42,426 nt of DNA from Candidatus Afararchaeum irisae (GTDB lineage Archaea > Halobacteriota > Halobacteria > Halobacteriales > Afararchaeaceae), in NCBI GenBank assembly GCA_034190545.1, contig JAXIOF010000097.1, forward strand, positions 1-42,426, written 5' to 3'. The notes below the pieces were generated by a model, which saw only the letters and a list, made by a program, of their open reading frames with translations, was not told the origin of the DNA and did not search any database. Below are positions 1 through 8,155 of the stretch, in pieces (positions within the stretch are counted from its first letter, which is position 1; each line of letters begins with the position of its first letter). The translations under genes and the position numbers were made by a program.

Positions 1-344
1 TCACGGTGAGAGACATCTCTACCAAAAAAGGGATAACTCCTGCTATCCGAATACACATAATAGACGAACTGTCTCGAGTATTGGAGTACGATCGACTTGG
101 TCTGACTCCCGACGAAAGGCAGTCATTCCTCGAGATAGTAGTCACCGAGTTTCACGTTGTGAGACCCGATCCAGGTCTCGATATCGACGCAGTCGACGAC
201 CCCGATGACAGTGTGTTCTTGGAGTGTGCTGTCTCAGTCGACGTGGACTATGTTATTTCGGGAGACAGACATCTTCTGGATCTCACGGAGTACGACGGTA
301 TCCCTATCTTAACTCCTGACGACTTTCTAAAAAGAGACGTCTGA
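1..344 (+). CDS. PIN-domain protein, 5' end cut by window edge
   Basis: This is the C-terminal part of a PIN-domain protein, probably a COG1569-type putative ribonuclease/toxin. Visible are a helical stretch with DELSRVL and LTPDERQSFL, an acidic DDPDDSVFLECA segment typical of the second PIN acidic cluster, and the late motif VDYVISGDRHLLDL followed by IPILTPDDFL. In this family the first catalytic Asp sits in an N-terminal D-T-N strand that is absent here, so the true start probably lies before base 1. A GTG at base 6 is the first start visible in the window but would give a protein lacking that Asp. The gene ends two bases before the convergent topA stop. Whether an antitoxin lies upstream cannot be seen. 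The frame is clear; the toxin role is inferred from the family. Confidence 0.75.
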   Translation, partial: TVRDISTKKGITPAIRIHIIDELSRVLEYDRLGLTPDERQSFLEIVVTEFHVVRPDPGLDIDAVDDPDDSVFLECAVSVDVDYVISGDRHLLDLTEYDGIPILTPDDFLKRDV

Positions 345-346
345 TT

Positions 347-2824
347 CTACGCCGACTGCCATTTCTGTATCCTGTCAGCCGAGACGCCGTCGACCTTCTC
401 GGCTAGCTCCTCGGGGTCTGCCTCCTTGAGGTCGTCGACCTCCTCTATTCCGGCGTCGTTGAGCTTCTCCTCTGTCACGTCGCCTATCCCCTTTATCGCC
501 TGGAGACCCTTGTCCTTCTCCTGCTGTTTCTTGTAGTTCTCGTAGTTACAGATAGGACAGCCGAGCTCCCACGGCTCGCTTCCCGAGTGTATCACCATCT
601 CGGGGAGGTCGTGTTCGTCACAGATCTCGTCGGTGATCTCGAGGTCGCCACGTCTCGGTAGAGGGAGTGAGTAGTCACAGTCGGGGTACCGCGTACAGCC
701 CACGAGACGTCCTCCGCTTCTCGTGCGTTTGACCGCTAACTCTCCGCCCTCGTCGTCTCCACATTCGGGACAGTCGCCGATCACCGTCTCCTCGTCGTCC
801 TCCGCTTCCTCCTCCTTACATATAGGACAGCCGTGTATATGTGTCGAACGTCCCGCGAGCATCTTGACCTTCTGGAGCCCGTGTTCGTCACACTCGTCGT
901 CGACTAAGACGGGGTCGCCCTTGTTCGGAAGCGGGTAGGTGTTCTCACAGTCGGGGTAGGCGTCACAGCCTATGAACTGGCTTCCGCCTCTCGTCCTTCT
1001 TATCACGAGGTCTCCGCCACACTCGGGACAGTCTCCGAGTGTCCTGTCCTCCTTGAGACCCTCACGGAGAGACTCGCCTATCTCCTCCTCCTTCTCCTCG
1101 AGTATCTCGAAGATCCTTTCGAGCATCTCGCGTGACTCCTCCATGACCTCTTCCTCCGAGATCTCCCCTTCGGCTATCCTCTCCATGTCCTTCTCAAGAC
1201 GTCTCGTCATCTCGGGATCTGTGACTACGTCTGCGTACTCCTCCATCGCCTCTATCACGGCGCGCGCGAGACCCGTCGGACGCGGCGGATCTTCCTCTAT
1301 GTAGCCGCGGTCGTAGAGTTTCTGTATCGTATTGTGGCGTGTACTCTTCGTCCCGACCCCCATCTCCTCCATCTTCTCGACGAGACGTGACTGACCGTAC
1401 CTCTTCGGGGGCTGTGTCTCCTTCTCCTCGATCTCCGAGTCTACGACACTGACTGTGTCGCCGGCTTCGAGGTCAGGGAGGCTCGTCTCCTCAGTCGAGA
1501 AGTAGGGGTAGTAGGCGTGGTAGCCCTCCTCTATGAGACGTTTTCCGTTCGCCTTGAAGCTCTCGCCGTCGATATCGAAGACAGCCTTGACGTGTTCCCA
1601 TTTCGCAGCGTCGGCGAGAGTTGCGAAGAACCGTCTCACGACTAGCTCGTATATCTTCCACTCGGCGTCGTTGAGCTCGTCACGTGAGGCGAGCGAAGTG
1701 GGATATATCGGGGGATGGTCTGTCGTCTCCTTGTCTCCCGACGTCGGCGTCGGGTCGCTCGCGAGTAGCTCCTCGGCGTCGTCGGAGAAGTCGTCGTGGT
1801 TGGCGAGGACTTCTAGGACGCCGTCGATCTCCACCTCGTCGGGGTAGACGGTGTTGTCAGTCCTCGGATAAGAGATGAAACCGTTGGTGTAGAGATCCTC
1901 GGCTATGCTCATTGCGTTCGAAGCCGAGAAGCCTATCGCGCCCGCCGCACGTATGAACTGGGTCGTGTCGAAGGGCGTAGGAGGATAGTCGTTTCTCGTA
2001 CGCGTGTTGACCGAGTCGACTACCGCCTCTTCGGCGTCGGAGACCTTCGAGTAGACCTCGTCGGCGGCGTCGGAGTCCCAGATCCTCTCTTGCTCCTTCC
2101 CGTCCTCCTTGTAGAAGTACTGCGACTCGACCTCCTCGTCTCCCTCGTCAGACGGATCGACGTCGGCGTATATCTCCCAGTAAGGATCGGGGTCGAACTC
2201 CTCTATCTCCTTCTCCTTGTCGACGAGTATCTTGAGAGTCGGAGACTGAACCCTACCCACCGACAGGAATGCGTTCCCGAGACGGTTTGACGCCAGAGAG
2301 ATGTACCGTGTCAGAGCCGCGCCCCAGATGAGGTCGATAATCTGGCGCGCCTCACCCGCCGCAGCGAGGTCGTCGTCTATCTCCCCGGGGTTCGAGAAGG
2401 CGTCCCTTATCTCACCCGGAGTGAGCGACGAGAAACGGACGCGTTTGACGGGTATGTCGGAGACGTCCTTTATGATCTCGTACGCCTCCTTTCCTATGAG
2501 CTCCCCCTCCGAGTCGTAGTCAGTCGCTATTATAGCCCTACGGCTCTCACGTGCGACCTTCTCGACAGCGCCGACTATGTCCTTCTTGCTCGGCTTCTTG
2601 GTGACGTCGGCGTCTATGAGGTCGGAGGGATCTGTCGAGTGCCAGTCGTTGTACTCCTCGGTGAAGTCGACCTCGACGACGTGACCCGCGAGACCGATAC
2701 ACCGTCTGTCGTCCCACTCGTAGACGGGAACACCGTTGACCTTCGTCGTCGAGAAGTCCTTCTGACTCAGAACCTCGGAGATACGCCGTGCGGCGTTATT
2801 CTTCTCGGCAACTATTAGTTCCAC
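347..2824 (-). CDS. topA: DNA topoisomerase I (type IA)
   Basis: Relaxes negatively supercoiled DNA through a transient 5'-phosphotyrosine on one strand. The 825-residue protein starts with the TOPRIM fold (MELIVAEKNNAARRI) and its acidic triad TDYDSEGE at residues 101-108. The catalytic Tyr is Y319 in FISYPRTDN. The C-terminus has four Cys-rich zinc-binding segments (C599/C602/C620/C626; C645/C666/C669; C685/C688/C710/C716; C735/C756/C759). It finishes with a helix-hairpin-helix domain (about 775-822, AIKGIGDVTEEKL). The start is GTG with a TATA-like box about 27 bp upstream, so the message is probably leaderless. The gene converges on the PIN gene and diverges from the malic enzyme. Full length and intact; identity is secure. 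Confidence 0.96.
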   Translation of the reverse strand: MELIVAEKNNAARRISEVLSQKDFSTTKVNGVPVYEWDDRRCIGLAGHVVEVDFTEEYNDWHSTDPSDLIDADVTKKPSKKDIVGAVEKVARESRRAIIATDYDSEGELIGKEAYEIIKDVSDIPVKRVRFSSLTPGEIRDAFSNPGEIDDDLAAAGEARQIIDLIWGAALTRYISLASNRLGNAFLSVGRVQSPTLKILVDKEKEIEEFDPDPYWEIYADVDPSDEGDEEVESQYFYKEDGKEQERIWDSDAADEVYSKVSDAEEAVVDSVNTRTRNDYPPTPFDTTQFIRAAGAIGFSASNAMSIAEDLYTNGFISYPRTDNTVYPDEVEIDGVLEVLANHDDFSDDAEELLASDPTPTSGDKETTDHPPIYPTSLASRDELNDAEWKIYELVVRRFFATLADAAKWEHVKAVFDIDGESFKANGKRLIEEGYHAYYPYFSTEETSLPDLEAGDTVSVVDSEIEEKETQPPKRYGQSRLVEKMEEMGVGTKSTRHNTIQKLYDRGYIEEDPPRPTGLARAVIEAMEEYADVVTDPEMTRRLEKDMERIAEGEISEEEVMEESREMLERIFEILEEKEEEIGESLREGLKEDRTLGDCPECGGDLVIRRTRGGSQFIGCDAYPDCENTYPLPNKGDPVLVDDECDEHGLQKVKMLAGRSTHIHGCPICKEEEAEDDEETVIGDCPECGDDEGGELAVKRTRSGGRLVGCTRYPDCDYSLPLPRRGDLEITDEICDEHDLPEMVIHSGSEPWELGCPICNYENYKKQQEKDKGLQAIKGIGDVTEEKLNDAGIEEVDDLKEADPEELAEKVDGVSADRIQKWQSA

Positions 2825-2847
2825 GTTCGTAGCTAAGTTGGGATCGG

Positions 2848-2855
2848 TATAAAAA
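2848..2855 (-). promoter_or_regulatory. TATA-like box for topA
   Basis: Read on the minus strand this is TTTTTATA, centred about 27 bp before the topA GTG. That is the spacing expected for an archaeal TATA box on a leaderless transcript. Position and composition are seen; promoter activity is inferred. Confidence 0.55.
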
Positions 2856-2923
2856 CATACTGACGCTCACGAGACAAGCCTCTCCCGTGTCGAGGCGTCT
2901 CACGCGTGCCGCCGATTTGTAAA

Positions 2924-2932
2924 CGTTTATAG
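2924..2932 (+). promoter_or_regulatory. TATA-like box for malic enzyme
   Basis: The sequence CGTTTATAG lies about 40 bp before the TTG start of the malic enzyme. This leaves room for a short leader carrying the GGTGA ribosome-binding site at 2960-2964, six bases before TTG. The 2825-2970 gap holds this promoter and the divergent topA promoter and no convincing gene. Confidence 0.5.
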
Positions 2933-2970
2933 TTAGACAAACCTGATTTGAGAACCCAAGGTGAAACCAA

Positions 2971-4275
2971 TTGTCCATACGTGAGCGCGCTCTCGAACTC
3001 CACAGAAAGCGCCAGGGAAAGATATCCGTCGAAAGTAAGGTTCCCGTAGAAAACGGGGACGACCTGTCTCTAGCTTACTCTCCGGGAGTAGCCGCGCCGT
3101 GTGAGAAGATCGACGAGAACCCCGACTCTGTCTACGACTACACTATAAAGGGCAATACCGTCGCGATAGTCTCCGACGGAAGTGCCGTCTTAGGTCTCGG
3201 AGACATCGGTGCGGACGCCGCCCTCCCAGTCATGGAAGGTAAGGTGGTTCTCTTCAAGGAGTTCGCGGGAATCGACGCCTTCCCCGTCTGTCTCAGGACT
3301 GAGAGCGTCGACGAAATCGTCGAGACGGTCGAGAGGCTCGAACCCGTCTTCGGAGGCGTCAACCTGGAGGACATAGGCGCACCCGAGTGTTTCGAGGTCG
3401 AGAACCGTCTCAGGAGTAGCATGCAGATACCTATCTTCCACGACGACCAGCACGGAACCGCGATAATCACACTCGCGGGGATACTCAACTCCGCCGACCT
3501 CATCGACAAGGACGTAGAGGAGATGACCGTCTCGATAAGCGGCGCGGGTGCGAGCGCGACCGCGATAGCACATATTCTCTTAGATGCTGGAGTCAAGGAC
3601 GTCTTCATGACTGACTCGACCGGAGTCATACACAGGAGCCGGAGGGATCTCAACGAGGAGAAACGTAAGCTCGCGGGTCTCACGAACGACGAGGGACGTA
3701 CGGGAGACCTCGAAGACGCGATGCGTGACACAGACGTCTTCATAGGACTCTCTGTCGGAGGAATCGTCGACAAGGAGATGGTCGAGGAGATGGCTGACGA
3801 CCCCATAGTCTTCGCTATGGCGAATCCCATCCCCGAGATCTGGCCCGAGGACGCCAGAGAGGCTGGAGCACGTATAATAGGTACGGGAAGAAGCGACTAC
3901 CCCAACCAGGTCAACAACGTCCTAGGCTTCCCGGGGATATTCAGGGGTGCTCTCGAAGTCAGGGCGAGCGACATAAACGAACAGATGAAGGTCGCCGCCG
4001 CCGAGGCGATAGCCGAGATTGCCCGCGAGGAAGTCCCCGAGGACGTCCAGGATAGATACCCCGACGAGGATCTGGAAGAGGGCTTCAACGAGGAGTACGT
4101 CATACCCAAGCCTTTTGACTCCCGCGTCGTGCCACGTGTCGCCTCCGCAGTCGCTCAGGCTGCTATAGACACAGATGTCGCGCGTCTCAAACGCGACCCC
4201 GACGAGATAGAGGACAAGGTTAGACAGAAGATAAGTGAGATGGAGTCGTCCCAGACAGCTACGAGTGCCGACTGA
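2971..4275 (+). CDS. maeB: NAD(P)-dependent malic enzyme, short form
   Basis: Oxidative decarboxylation of malate to pyruvate, feeding gluconeogenesis or NADPH supply. The 434-residue protein carries the malic N-terminal domain with LAYSPGVAAPCEKI (Tyr36 region), the Lys94 segment (KVVLFKEFAG) and the metal-binding FHDDQHGTAI (about 157-165). The Rossmann motif is SGAGASATAIA (190-200), and GRSDYPNQVNN lies further on. It lacks the C-terminal phosphotransacetylase-like domain of the long bacterial MaeB. The TTG start is chosen because GGTGA lies six bases upstream and MSIRERALELHRK matches the usual N-terminus of the family. Its stop directly abuts the stop of the convergent SRPBCC gene. NAD versus NADP preference cannot be read from the sequence. 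Confidence 0.93.
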   Translation: MSIRERALELHRKRQGKISVESKVPVENGDDLSLAYSPGVAAPCEKIDENPDSVYDYTIKGNTVAIVSDGSAVLGLGDIGADAALPVMEGKVVLFKEFAGIDAFPVCLRTESVDEIVETVERLEPVFGGVNLEDIGAPECFEVENRLRSSMQIPIFHDDQHGTAIITLAGILNSADLIDKDVEEMTVSISGAGASATAIAHILLDAGVKDVFMTDSTGVIHRSRRDLNEEKRKLAGLTNDEGRTGDLEDAMRDTDVFIGLSVGGIVDKEMVEEMADDPIVFAMANPIPEIWPEDAREAGARIIGTGRSDYPNQVNNVLGFPGIFRGALEVRASDINEQMKVAAAEAIAEIAREEVPEDVQDRYPDEDLEEGFNEEYVIPKPFDSRVVPRVASAVAQAAIDTDVARLKRDPDEIEDKVRQKISEMESSQTATSAD

Positions 4276-4692
4276 CTAACTAAGCTCCGACACCATTCCC
4301 TTCTGGAGATGCCTAAGCTCGCGGTTGAATATCCTCTTGAACGCCGACTCGACTCCGGGAATACGTGAGTCGACCTCGAAGACGACTTTGACCTCAACCT
4401 CGTCGTCGTCTCCCTCCTCGCGTAACTCGTTGACGCCTCTGAGTGAGACTATCCTGTGTTCTCCCTTGAACTCGACTCTTTTTCCCTCGATTCTCTCTAT
4501 GTCGTGAGTACGGAAGCTGATAGTGCCTCCCACGACAGGGATATGTATGTCCCACTCGAACTCGCCGTCTCCGAGCGAACGGTAGCCCTTGACTGACGGA
4601 AGGAACCTCACCCTGTTGTTGGGATCACTGATGAAGTCCCAGACGCTCTTCTTGGGCGCGCTTATCCTGAAGCTACGTGAGACTTTCACCAT
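4276..4692 (-). CDS. SRPBCC (START/CoxG-like) family protein
   Basis: A 138-residue soluble protein with the SRPBCC helix-grip pattern: an N-terminal strand (KVSRSFRISAPKKSVWDFISDP), the NNRVRFLPSVKGYRSLG segment, a run of strands ending KVVFEVDSRIPGVE, and a long C-terminal helix (FKRIFNRELRHLQKGM). Members bind hydrophobic ligands in a cavity. Some resemble CoxG of CO-dehydrogenase clusters, but no such cluster is here, so no substrate is proposed. ATG start. Its stop TAG is immediately next to the malic enzyme TGA on the opposite strand, leaving no spacer for separate terminators. Confidence 0.8.
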   Translation of the reverse strand: MVKVSRSFRISAPKKSVWDFISDPNNRVRFLPSVKGYRSLGDGEFEWDIHIPVVGGTISFRTHDIERIEGKRVEFKGEHRIVSLRGVNELREEGDDDEVEVKVVFEVDSRIPGVESAFKRIFNRELRHLQKGMVSELS

Positions 4693-4756
4693 ACCTGTAG
4701 TAAGTCATCCGGAGAAATCAAGCTTGTCCCTGGCTTCGACTACCCTACAACGTCGT

Positions 4757-5362
4757 TCACGGCATCTCGCTCGCCTGTGACTGGGACTCCGACTCGCTCA
4801 TCACGCTTATCATACGGTCTACGTCGATGAGGACAATCAGGCTCACCTCCTCCTCCAACTCCTCCGTCTCCTCCTCGTTCTCCTCCGCGGCTCTTATCTC
4901 GTCCTCGTTTTCGAGCTCACGTATTATGCCCTTCACCATCTTCTCCTCTATGCCGTGGGTCTGTATGTCCCTGAGCTGTCCGTTCATGTCGACGCGGTCG
5001 GTCGTGTAGTCCCTGACCTCTATGACCTCGTCGACACGTATCCCGACCTTCTGTTTGTCGTCGTCCCTGTCGAGTACGAGTATCTCGTAGCTGTCGTCGT
5101 CGCGCGTCTCGACGTTGAGGAGCTTCGCGGGGTCTATTATCGCGGTCGTCTCACCTCTCAGGTCGACTATGCCGTCGACTGCGTCTGGAGCCCTCGGGAG
5201 ACGTGTGACCTTCTTCGACTCCATGTCGACTATGCTGCTGACCTTGTCTATTCCGAGTGCGTAGGTCTCGTCTCCCATCAGGAACTTGACCACGTTTATC
5301 TCGTCGGCGTCGCTTGAGGCGTGTGACCCTGTTCTCGTCTTAGAACCTGTCCTAGCTGCCAT
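4757..5362 (-). CDS. cheW: Chemotaxis adaptor CheW (first copy)
   Basis: CheW couples transducers to the CheA kinase. The start is set at the ATG of MAARTGSKTRTGS (201 residues), because an AGGAG lies just upstream and the upstream in-frame extension runs into the promoter. The core follows CheW: VVKFLMGDETYALGIDKVSSIVD, then TRLPRAPDAVDGIVDLRGETTAIIDPAKLL, then GIRVDEVIEVRDY. Before the last strand (SLIVLIDVDRMI) there is an acidic insertion of about 25 residues (ENEDEIRAAEENEEETEELEEE), and the tail is Ser/Gln-rich. The gene diverges from the HEAT-repeat gene across a short shared promoter region. It is the only che gene here on the minus strand and differs clearly from the second CheW at 7662. 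Confidence 0.9.
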   Translation of the reverse strand: MAARTGSKTRTGSHASSDADEINVVKFLMGDETYALGIDKVSSIVDMESKKVTRLPRAPDAVDGIVDLRGETTAIIDPAKLLNVETRDDDSYEILVLDRDDDKQKVGIRVDEVIEVRDYTTDRVDMNGQLRDIQTHGIEEKMVKGIIRELENEDEIRAAEENEEETEELEEEVSLIVLIDVDRMISVMSESESQSQASEMP

Positions 5363-5407
5363 TACTCCTATATATCCGCGTGTCCATAATAAAGTAAGGG
5401 ACAAGAG

Positions 5408-5416
5408 TATTATATA
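5408..5416. promoter_or_regulatory. Shared TATA-like element between cheW and the HEAT gene
   Basis: TATTATATA reads as a TATA box on both strands. Rightward it predicts transcription near 5440, which supports the ATG at 5455 over the upstream TTG at 5431. Leftward it predicts a short leader for the cheW at 5362. Whether one or two promoters are used cannot be decided from sequence. Confidence 0.45.
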
Positions 5417-5454
5417 CTCGGAACGGGTATTTGTACTACTGCCAGGCTTCGAGG

Positions 5455-6681
5455 ATGTCCGAAACTACTCTGTATAATCTCGAAAAGGACGGAGACGTCG
5501 AGGGTCTGATCTCCTACATAAAGGAGAGTTCGAACCCGGCGGTCAGGGCACGTGCCGCCGAGATACTCAGCGACGTCGACGCTGACGGCGATCTTCAGGA
5601 GAGGAAGTTCGAGACTCTCATAGACGCTTCTCTCGACGACGAGGACGAGAGGGTACGCAAAGCCGCGGCGGAGTCGCTCGCGTGGTCCGACGACGTCAAC
5701 GTTGTCAAGCTACTCATAGACAGATACAGAGGCAACTCGGACACCCAACTCTCCGAGACTGCCGACTGGACTCTCGTCAAGCTACTCACCGACGCACTCG
5801 AAGACGGGGCTGCGGTTATAAGGATGGACGCCGCCCTTGGACTCGGACGTATAGGCGACGACAGGGCTTTCGAGCCACTCGTCGACGCCTTAGACGATCC
5901 CGACCCACAGGTCAGGGAGAACGCCGCATGGAGCCTCGGTGAGCTAGGCGACGAGAGGGCTGTAAAGCCGCTCACTAAGCTACTCACCGACTCGAACCAG
6001 GAGGTTCGGAAGCAGGCGGCGACGGCTATAACAGACCTCGGGGGCGAGATGGCTGTCGACTCACTCATAGACGCACTCGAAGACGACTACACCTACGTCC
6101 GGAAGCAGGCGGCGTTCGCTCTCGGAACCGTAGGAGGCGAGAGGGTCATAGAACCCCTCCTTGACGCACTCGAAGACGAGGATCTGACTGTGAGGGAGAG
6201 TGCGGCGTTCTCACTCATAGAGGTGATGTCGAACGCCCCCGCAGACAAGAGCCACGAGATACGTGAGACCGTCTCGTCACGTCTCGAAGACCTAGAATCC
6301 GAGGTAAGCACACAGCCCATAATCTCGGCGCTCGAACAGGCTACTGAGAAGCCCATAAGACGTAACGCGGCGTGGCTCCTCGGACGTGTCGGCGGAAGCG
6401 AGGCTGTCGAGCCCCTCGTGTCGGCGCTCGACGACGACGAACAGGTTAGACGGTTTGCGGCTACGAGCCTCGCCGAGATAGGCGAGCACGCGGTCGACGA
6501 TCTGATAGAGTCGCTCGACCACAAGAACCCCGAGGTCAGGAAGATGGCGGCGTTCGCGCTCGGAAAGATAGGTGACAAACGCGCTCTGGGTCCTCTCAAC
6601 GAGGTGATAGAGGATGAGGACGAGGAGGTTCGTAAGTTCGTGTTCCGCGCGGTTAACAAGCTCGGAGGTCAGGTAGAGTGA
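5455..6681 (+). CDS. HEAT/PBS-lyase repeat protein of the taxis system
   Basis: A 408-residue protein made almost wholly of HEAT-like repeats of about 31 residues. Examples are DAALGLGRIGDDRAFEPLVDAL, AWSLGELGDERAVKPLTKLL, AFALGTVGGERVIEPLLDAL, AWLLGRVGGSEAVEPLVSAL and AFALGKIGDKRALGPLNEVI. It is acidic with no membrane segment. In Halobacterium salinarum a HEAT-repeat protein (OE2401F) is encoded beside two CheF proteins and works with them between CheY and the archaellum. The same arrangement here suggests this is its counterpart, probably a scaffold. The ATG at 5455 is preferred to the TTG at 5431, which precedes the predicted transcript start. Its TGA overlaps the cheF1 GTG start (GTGA), so the two are probably translationally coupled. 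The link to OE2401F rests on context and fold, not on an alignment. Confidence 0.85.
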   Translation: MSETTLYNLEKDGDVEGLISYIKESSNPAVRARAAEILSDVDADGDLQERKFETLIDASLDDEDERVRKAAAESLAWSDDVNVVKLLIDRYRGNSDTQLSETADWTLVKLLTDALEDGAAVIRMDAALGLGRIGDDRAFEPLVDALDDPDPQVRENAAWSLGELGDERAVKPLTKLLTDSNQEVRKQAATAITDLGGEMAVDSLIDALEDDYTYVRKQAAFALGTVGGERVIEPLLDALEDEDLTVRESAAFSLIEVMSNAPADKSHEIRETVSSRLEDLESEVSTQPIISALEQATEKPIRRNAAWLLGRVGGSEAVEPLVSALDDDEQVRRFAATSLAEIGEHAVDDLIESLDHKNPEVRKMAAFALGKIGDKRALGPLNEVIEDEDEEVRKFVFRAVNKLGGQVE

Positions 6682-7574
6682 GCAAGTCAGAGAAGAAAGT
6701 CGCAGACATAACCGGCAAGTTCATACATCCTCTCATACGCGGCTCGACACAGCGTAAGGACGCCTCTTGGACCAACGGACGCATAATACTCTCGAACAAG
6801 AACATCTGGCTCATAACCAGCGATAAGAAGCAGAAGGTTCCCCTGGAGTCACTCAAGAAGATAGGTGAGAGCTTCGACCTCAACCAGTCGATAGTCAGGA
6901 CGACCAACTACGTCAGCCTCGTCTATGAGCGCGAGGGCGAGAGACACGTCTCACTCGTGACTAGCTCGAACGAAGACAGCCTCTCCGAGCTACGTGACTC
7001 GCTCTACAACGTTCTCCTCAACGGAACCATTGTCTACCTCAAACATCCCGTCAAGAGAGGCGGTGTCATACAGGACACGGCTGACTGGCAGAAGGCACAG
7101 GCAGCCCTTTCGAGCGAGTCGGTTCGTTTTGCGACTGAGGACGGCGACATAATCAAGGTCGAACTCGACGAGGTACAGAACATAGAGGCTGAGGAGAAGA
7201 CGATAAAGGGAGACAGGAGGAAGGTACTCGTCGTCGAACACGCCGAGTCAGACGGAACGACCGTTGTCTCACACATCTATGCACCTCCGCGTGAGATCAG
7301 TGCTCTCAAGGGATTTATAGGCGCGGAGTTCGAGGAGGAGGTCGAGTCCGACATAGAGCTCAGCGACAGGGACAGACAGGTTCTCACAGCACTCTACTCG
7401 GGAGTCTCGCCGTTCGACATACCCGACTTCATAGGAGCCGACGTCGACGAGGTCGAGGAGATTTACGAGGAACTCATAGAGCTGGGTGTACTCAACGAGG
7501 TCAGGAAGAGACGTGAGGTCACACTCACTACACGTGGACGTAATCTCGCCTCGAAGTCGATAGGAGAGGACTGA
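6678..7574 (+). CDS. cheF: CheF, taxis-archaellum adaptor (paralog 1)
   Basis: CheF is archaeal; it binds phosphorylated CheY and the ArlC/D/E platform, passing the taxis signal to the motor (established in haloarchaea). This 298-residue protein has the CheF opening SEKKVADITGKFI, the strand NGRIILSNKNIWLIT, the central YNVLLNGTIVYLKHPVKRGGVI, and a C-terminal winged-helix-like part (SDRDRQVLTALYSGVSPFDIPDFIG ... TTRGRNLASKS). GTG start overlaps the HEAT gene stop by four bases; GGAGGT and AGGT lie upstream. It is clearly paralogous to the CheF at 8156, which has the same layout. Which partner each copy prefers cannot be inferred. Confidence 0.9.
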   Translation: MSKSEKKVADITGKFIHPLIRGSTQRKDASWTNGRIILSNKNIWLITSDKKQKVPLESLKKIGESFDLNQSIVRTTNYVSLVYEREGERHVSLVTSSNEDSLSELRDSLYNVLLNGTIVYLKHPVKRGGVIQDTADWQKAQAALSSESVRFATEDGDIIKVELDEVQNIEAEEKTIKGDRRKVLVVEHAESDGTTVVSHIYAPPREISALKGFIGAEFEEEVESDIELSDRDRQVLTALYSGVSPFDIPDFIGADVDEVEEIYEELIELGVLNEVRKRREVTLTTRGRNLASKSIGED

Positions 7575-7616
7575 CGTGCGTTTGATTTATGTTGCATCCG
7601 TGTCTACGGTGTTACA

Positions 7617-7661
7617 ATGAGGTTCAGAGGGTCACGACAGCCACGAAGGGGGTCTGAGTAG
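7617..7661 (+). CDS. Possible 14-codon leader ORF before cheW2
   Basis: An ATG at 7617 opens a 14-codon frame encoding a basic peptide (MRFRGSRQPRRGSE). Its TAG stop at 7659-7661 is directly followed by, and in frame with, the cheW2 ATG at 7662. A TATA-like TTTGATTTATG about 30 bp upstream would make it leaderless. It could be a leader peptide that couples translation to cheW2, or chance. No coding statistics are possible at this length. Confidence 0.25.
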   Translation: MRFRGSRQPRRGSE

Positions 7662-8090
7662 ATGTCGACGCAGGCTCAGTCACAGGTTCTGGAGTTCGAC
7701 CTCGGATCTAAGAAGTACTGTGTCGACATCACGGAGGTCTCGGAGATAATAGACAAGGGAAGCCTGACTCCTATTCCCAACTCGGCTCCTCACGTCGAGG
7801 GTGTCATGGATCTACGTGGACAGACTACCAAGATAATAAATCCGAAGAAGGTTCTCGGAATCGAGGGAGGAGACGAGAAACGTATAATTGTCTTTGACGG
7901 ATCGGGGTCTGAGTCTGGAACCGACGAAACCCAGACCGACCTCTCGGGCTGGCTAGTAGACGAGGTTCACGAGGTCATAAAGGTCTCGGAGGACGACCTC
8001 GACGAGTCTGTCGGCGACGACAACGTCAAGGGCGTCATAAGAGACGACGGCGACTTCGTTATCTGGATAGAGCCCTCCGGCATAAACTGA
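7662..8090 (+). CDS. cheW: Chemotaxis adaptor CheW (second copy)
   Basis: A compact 142-residue CheW: VLEFDLGSKKYCVDITEVSEIID, then TPIPNSAPHVEGVMDLRGQTTKIINPKKVLG, then GWLVDEVHEVIKVSEDDL, ending VIWIEPSGIN. It lacks the acidic insertion of the other copy. ATG start follows GGGGGT and a stop codon of a 14-codon upstream frame. It sits between the two cheF genes, giving the order HEAT-cheF-cheW-cheF. Two CheW proteins are common in haloarchaea, where one is often needed for transducer arrays. Here position suggests, but does not prove, a closer tie of this copy to the CheF/CheY output side. Confidence 0.9.
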   Translation: MSTQAQSQVLEFDLGSKKYCVDITEVSEIIDKGSLTPIPNSAPHVEGVMDLRGQTTKIINPKKVLGIEGGDEKRIIVFDGSGSESGTDETQTDLSGWLVDEVHEVIKVSEDDLDESVGDDNVKGVIRDDGDFVIWIEPSGIN

Positions 8091-8115
8091 GACAGTGACC
8101 CGAGACGAGCAAAAA

Positions 8116-8125
8116 ATGTTAAATA
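8116..8125 (+). promoter_or_regulatory. TATA-like box for cheF2
   Basis: TGTTAAATAC lies 31-40 bp before the cheF2 ATG at 8156, placing transcription start near 8147 with a very short leader. The 8091-8155 spacer otherwise shows nothing beyond an 11-codon frame overlapping this box. Confidence 0.45.
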
Positions 8126-8155
8126 CAAACACGGGGAAATACGACTTATAGACAG

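Noticed and set aside
2796-2978. 60-codon minus-strand frame covering the topA-malic enzyme spacer
   Set aside because: Covers both promoters and overlaps topA; no ribosome-binding site or family.
3138-3830. 230-codon minus-strand frame opposite the malic enzyme
   Set aside because: Ser/Arg-rich shadow of a well-supported gene, created by codon bias; no family features.
5363-5404. Upstream in-frame extension of cheW1
   Set aside because: Extends into the likely promoter and lacks family residues; the ATG at 5362 has AGGAG upstream.
8115-8150. 11-codon frame before cheF2
   Set aside because: Overlaps the TATA-like box, so it would precede the transcript start.
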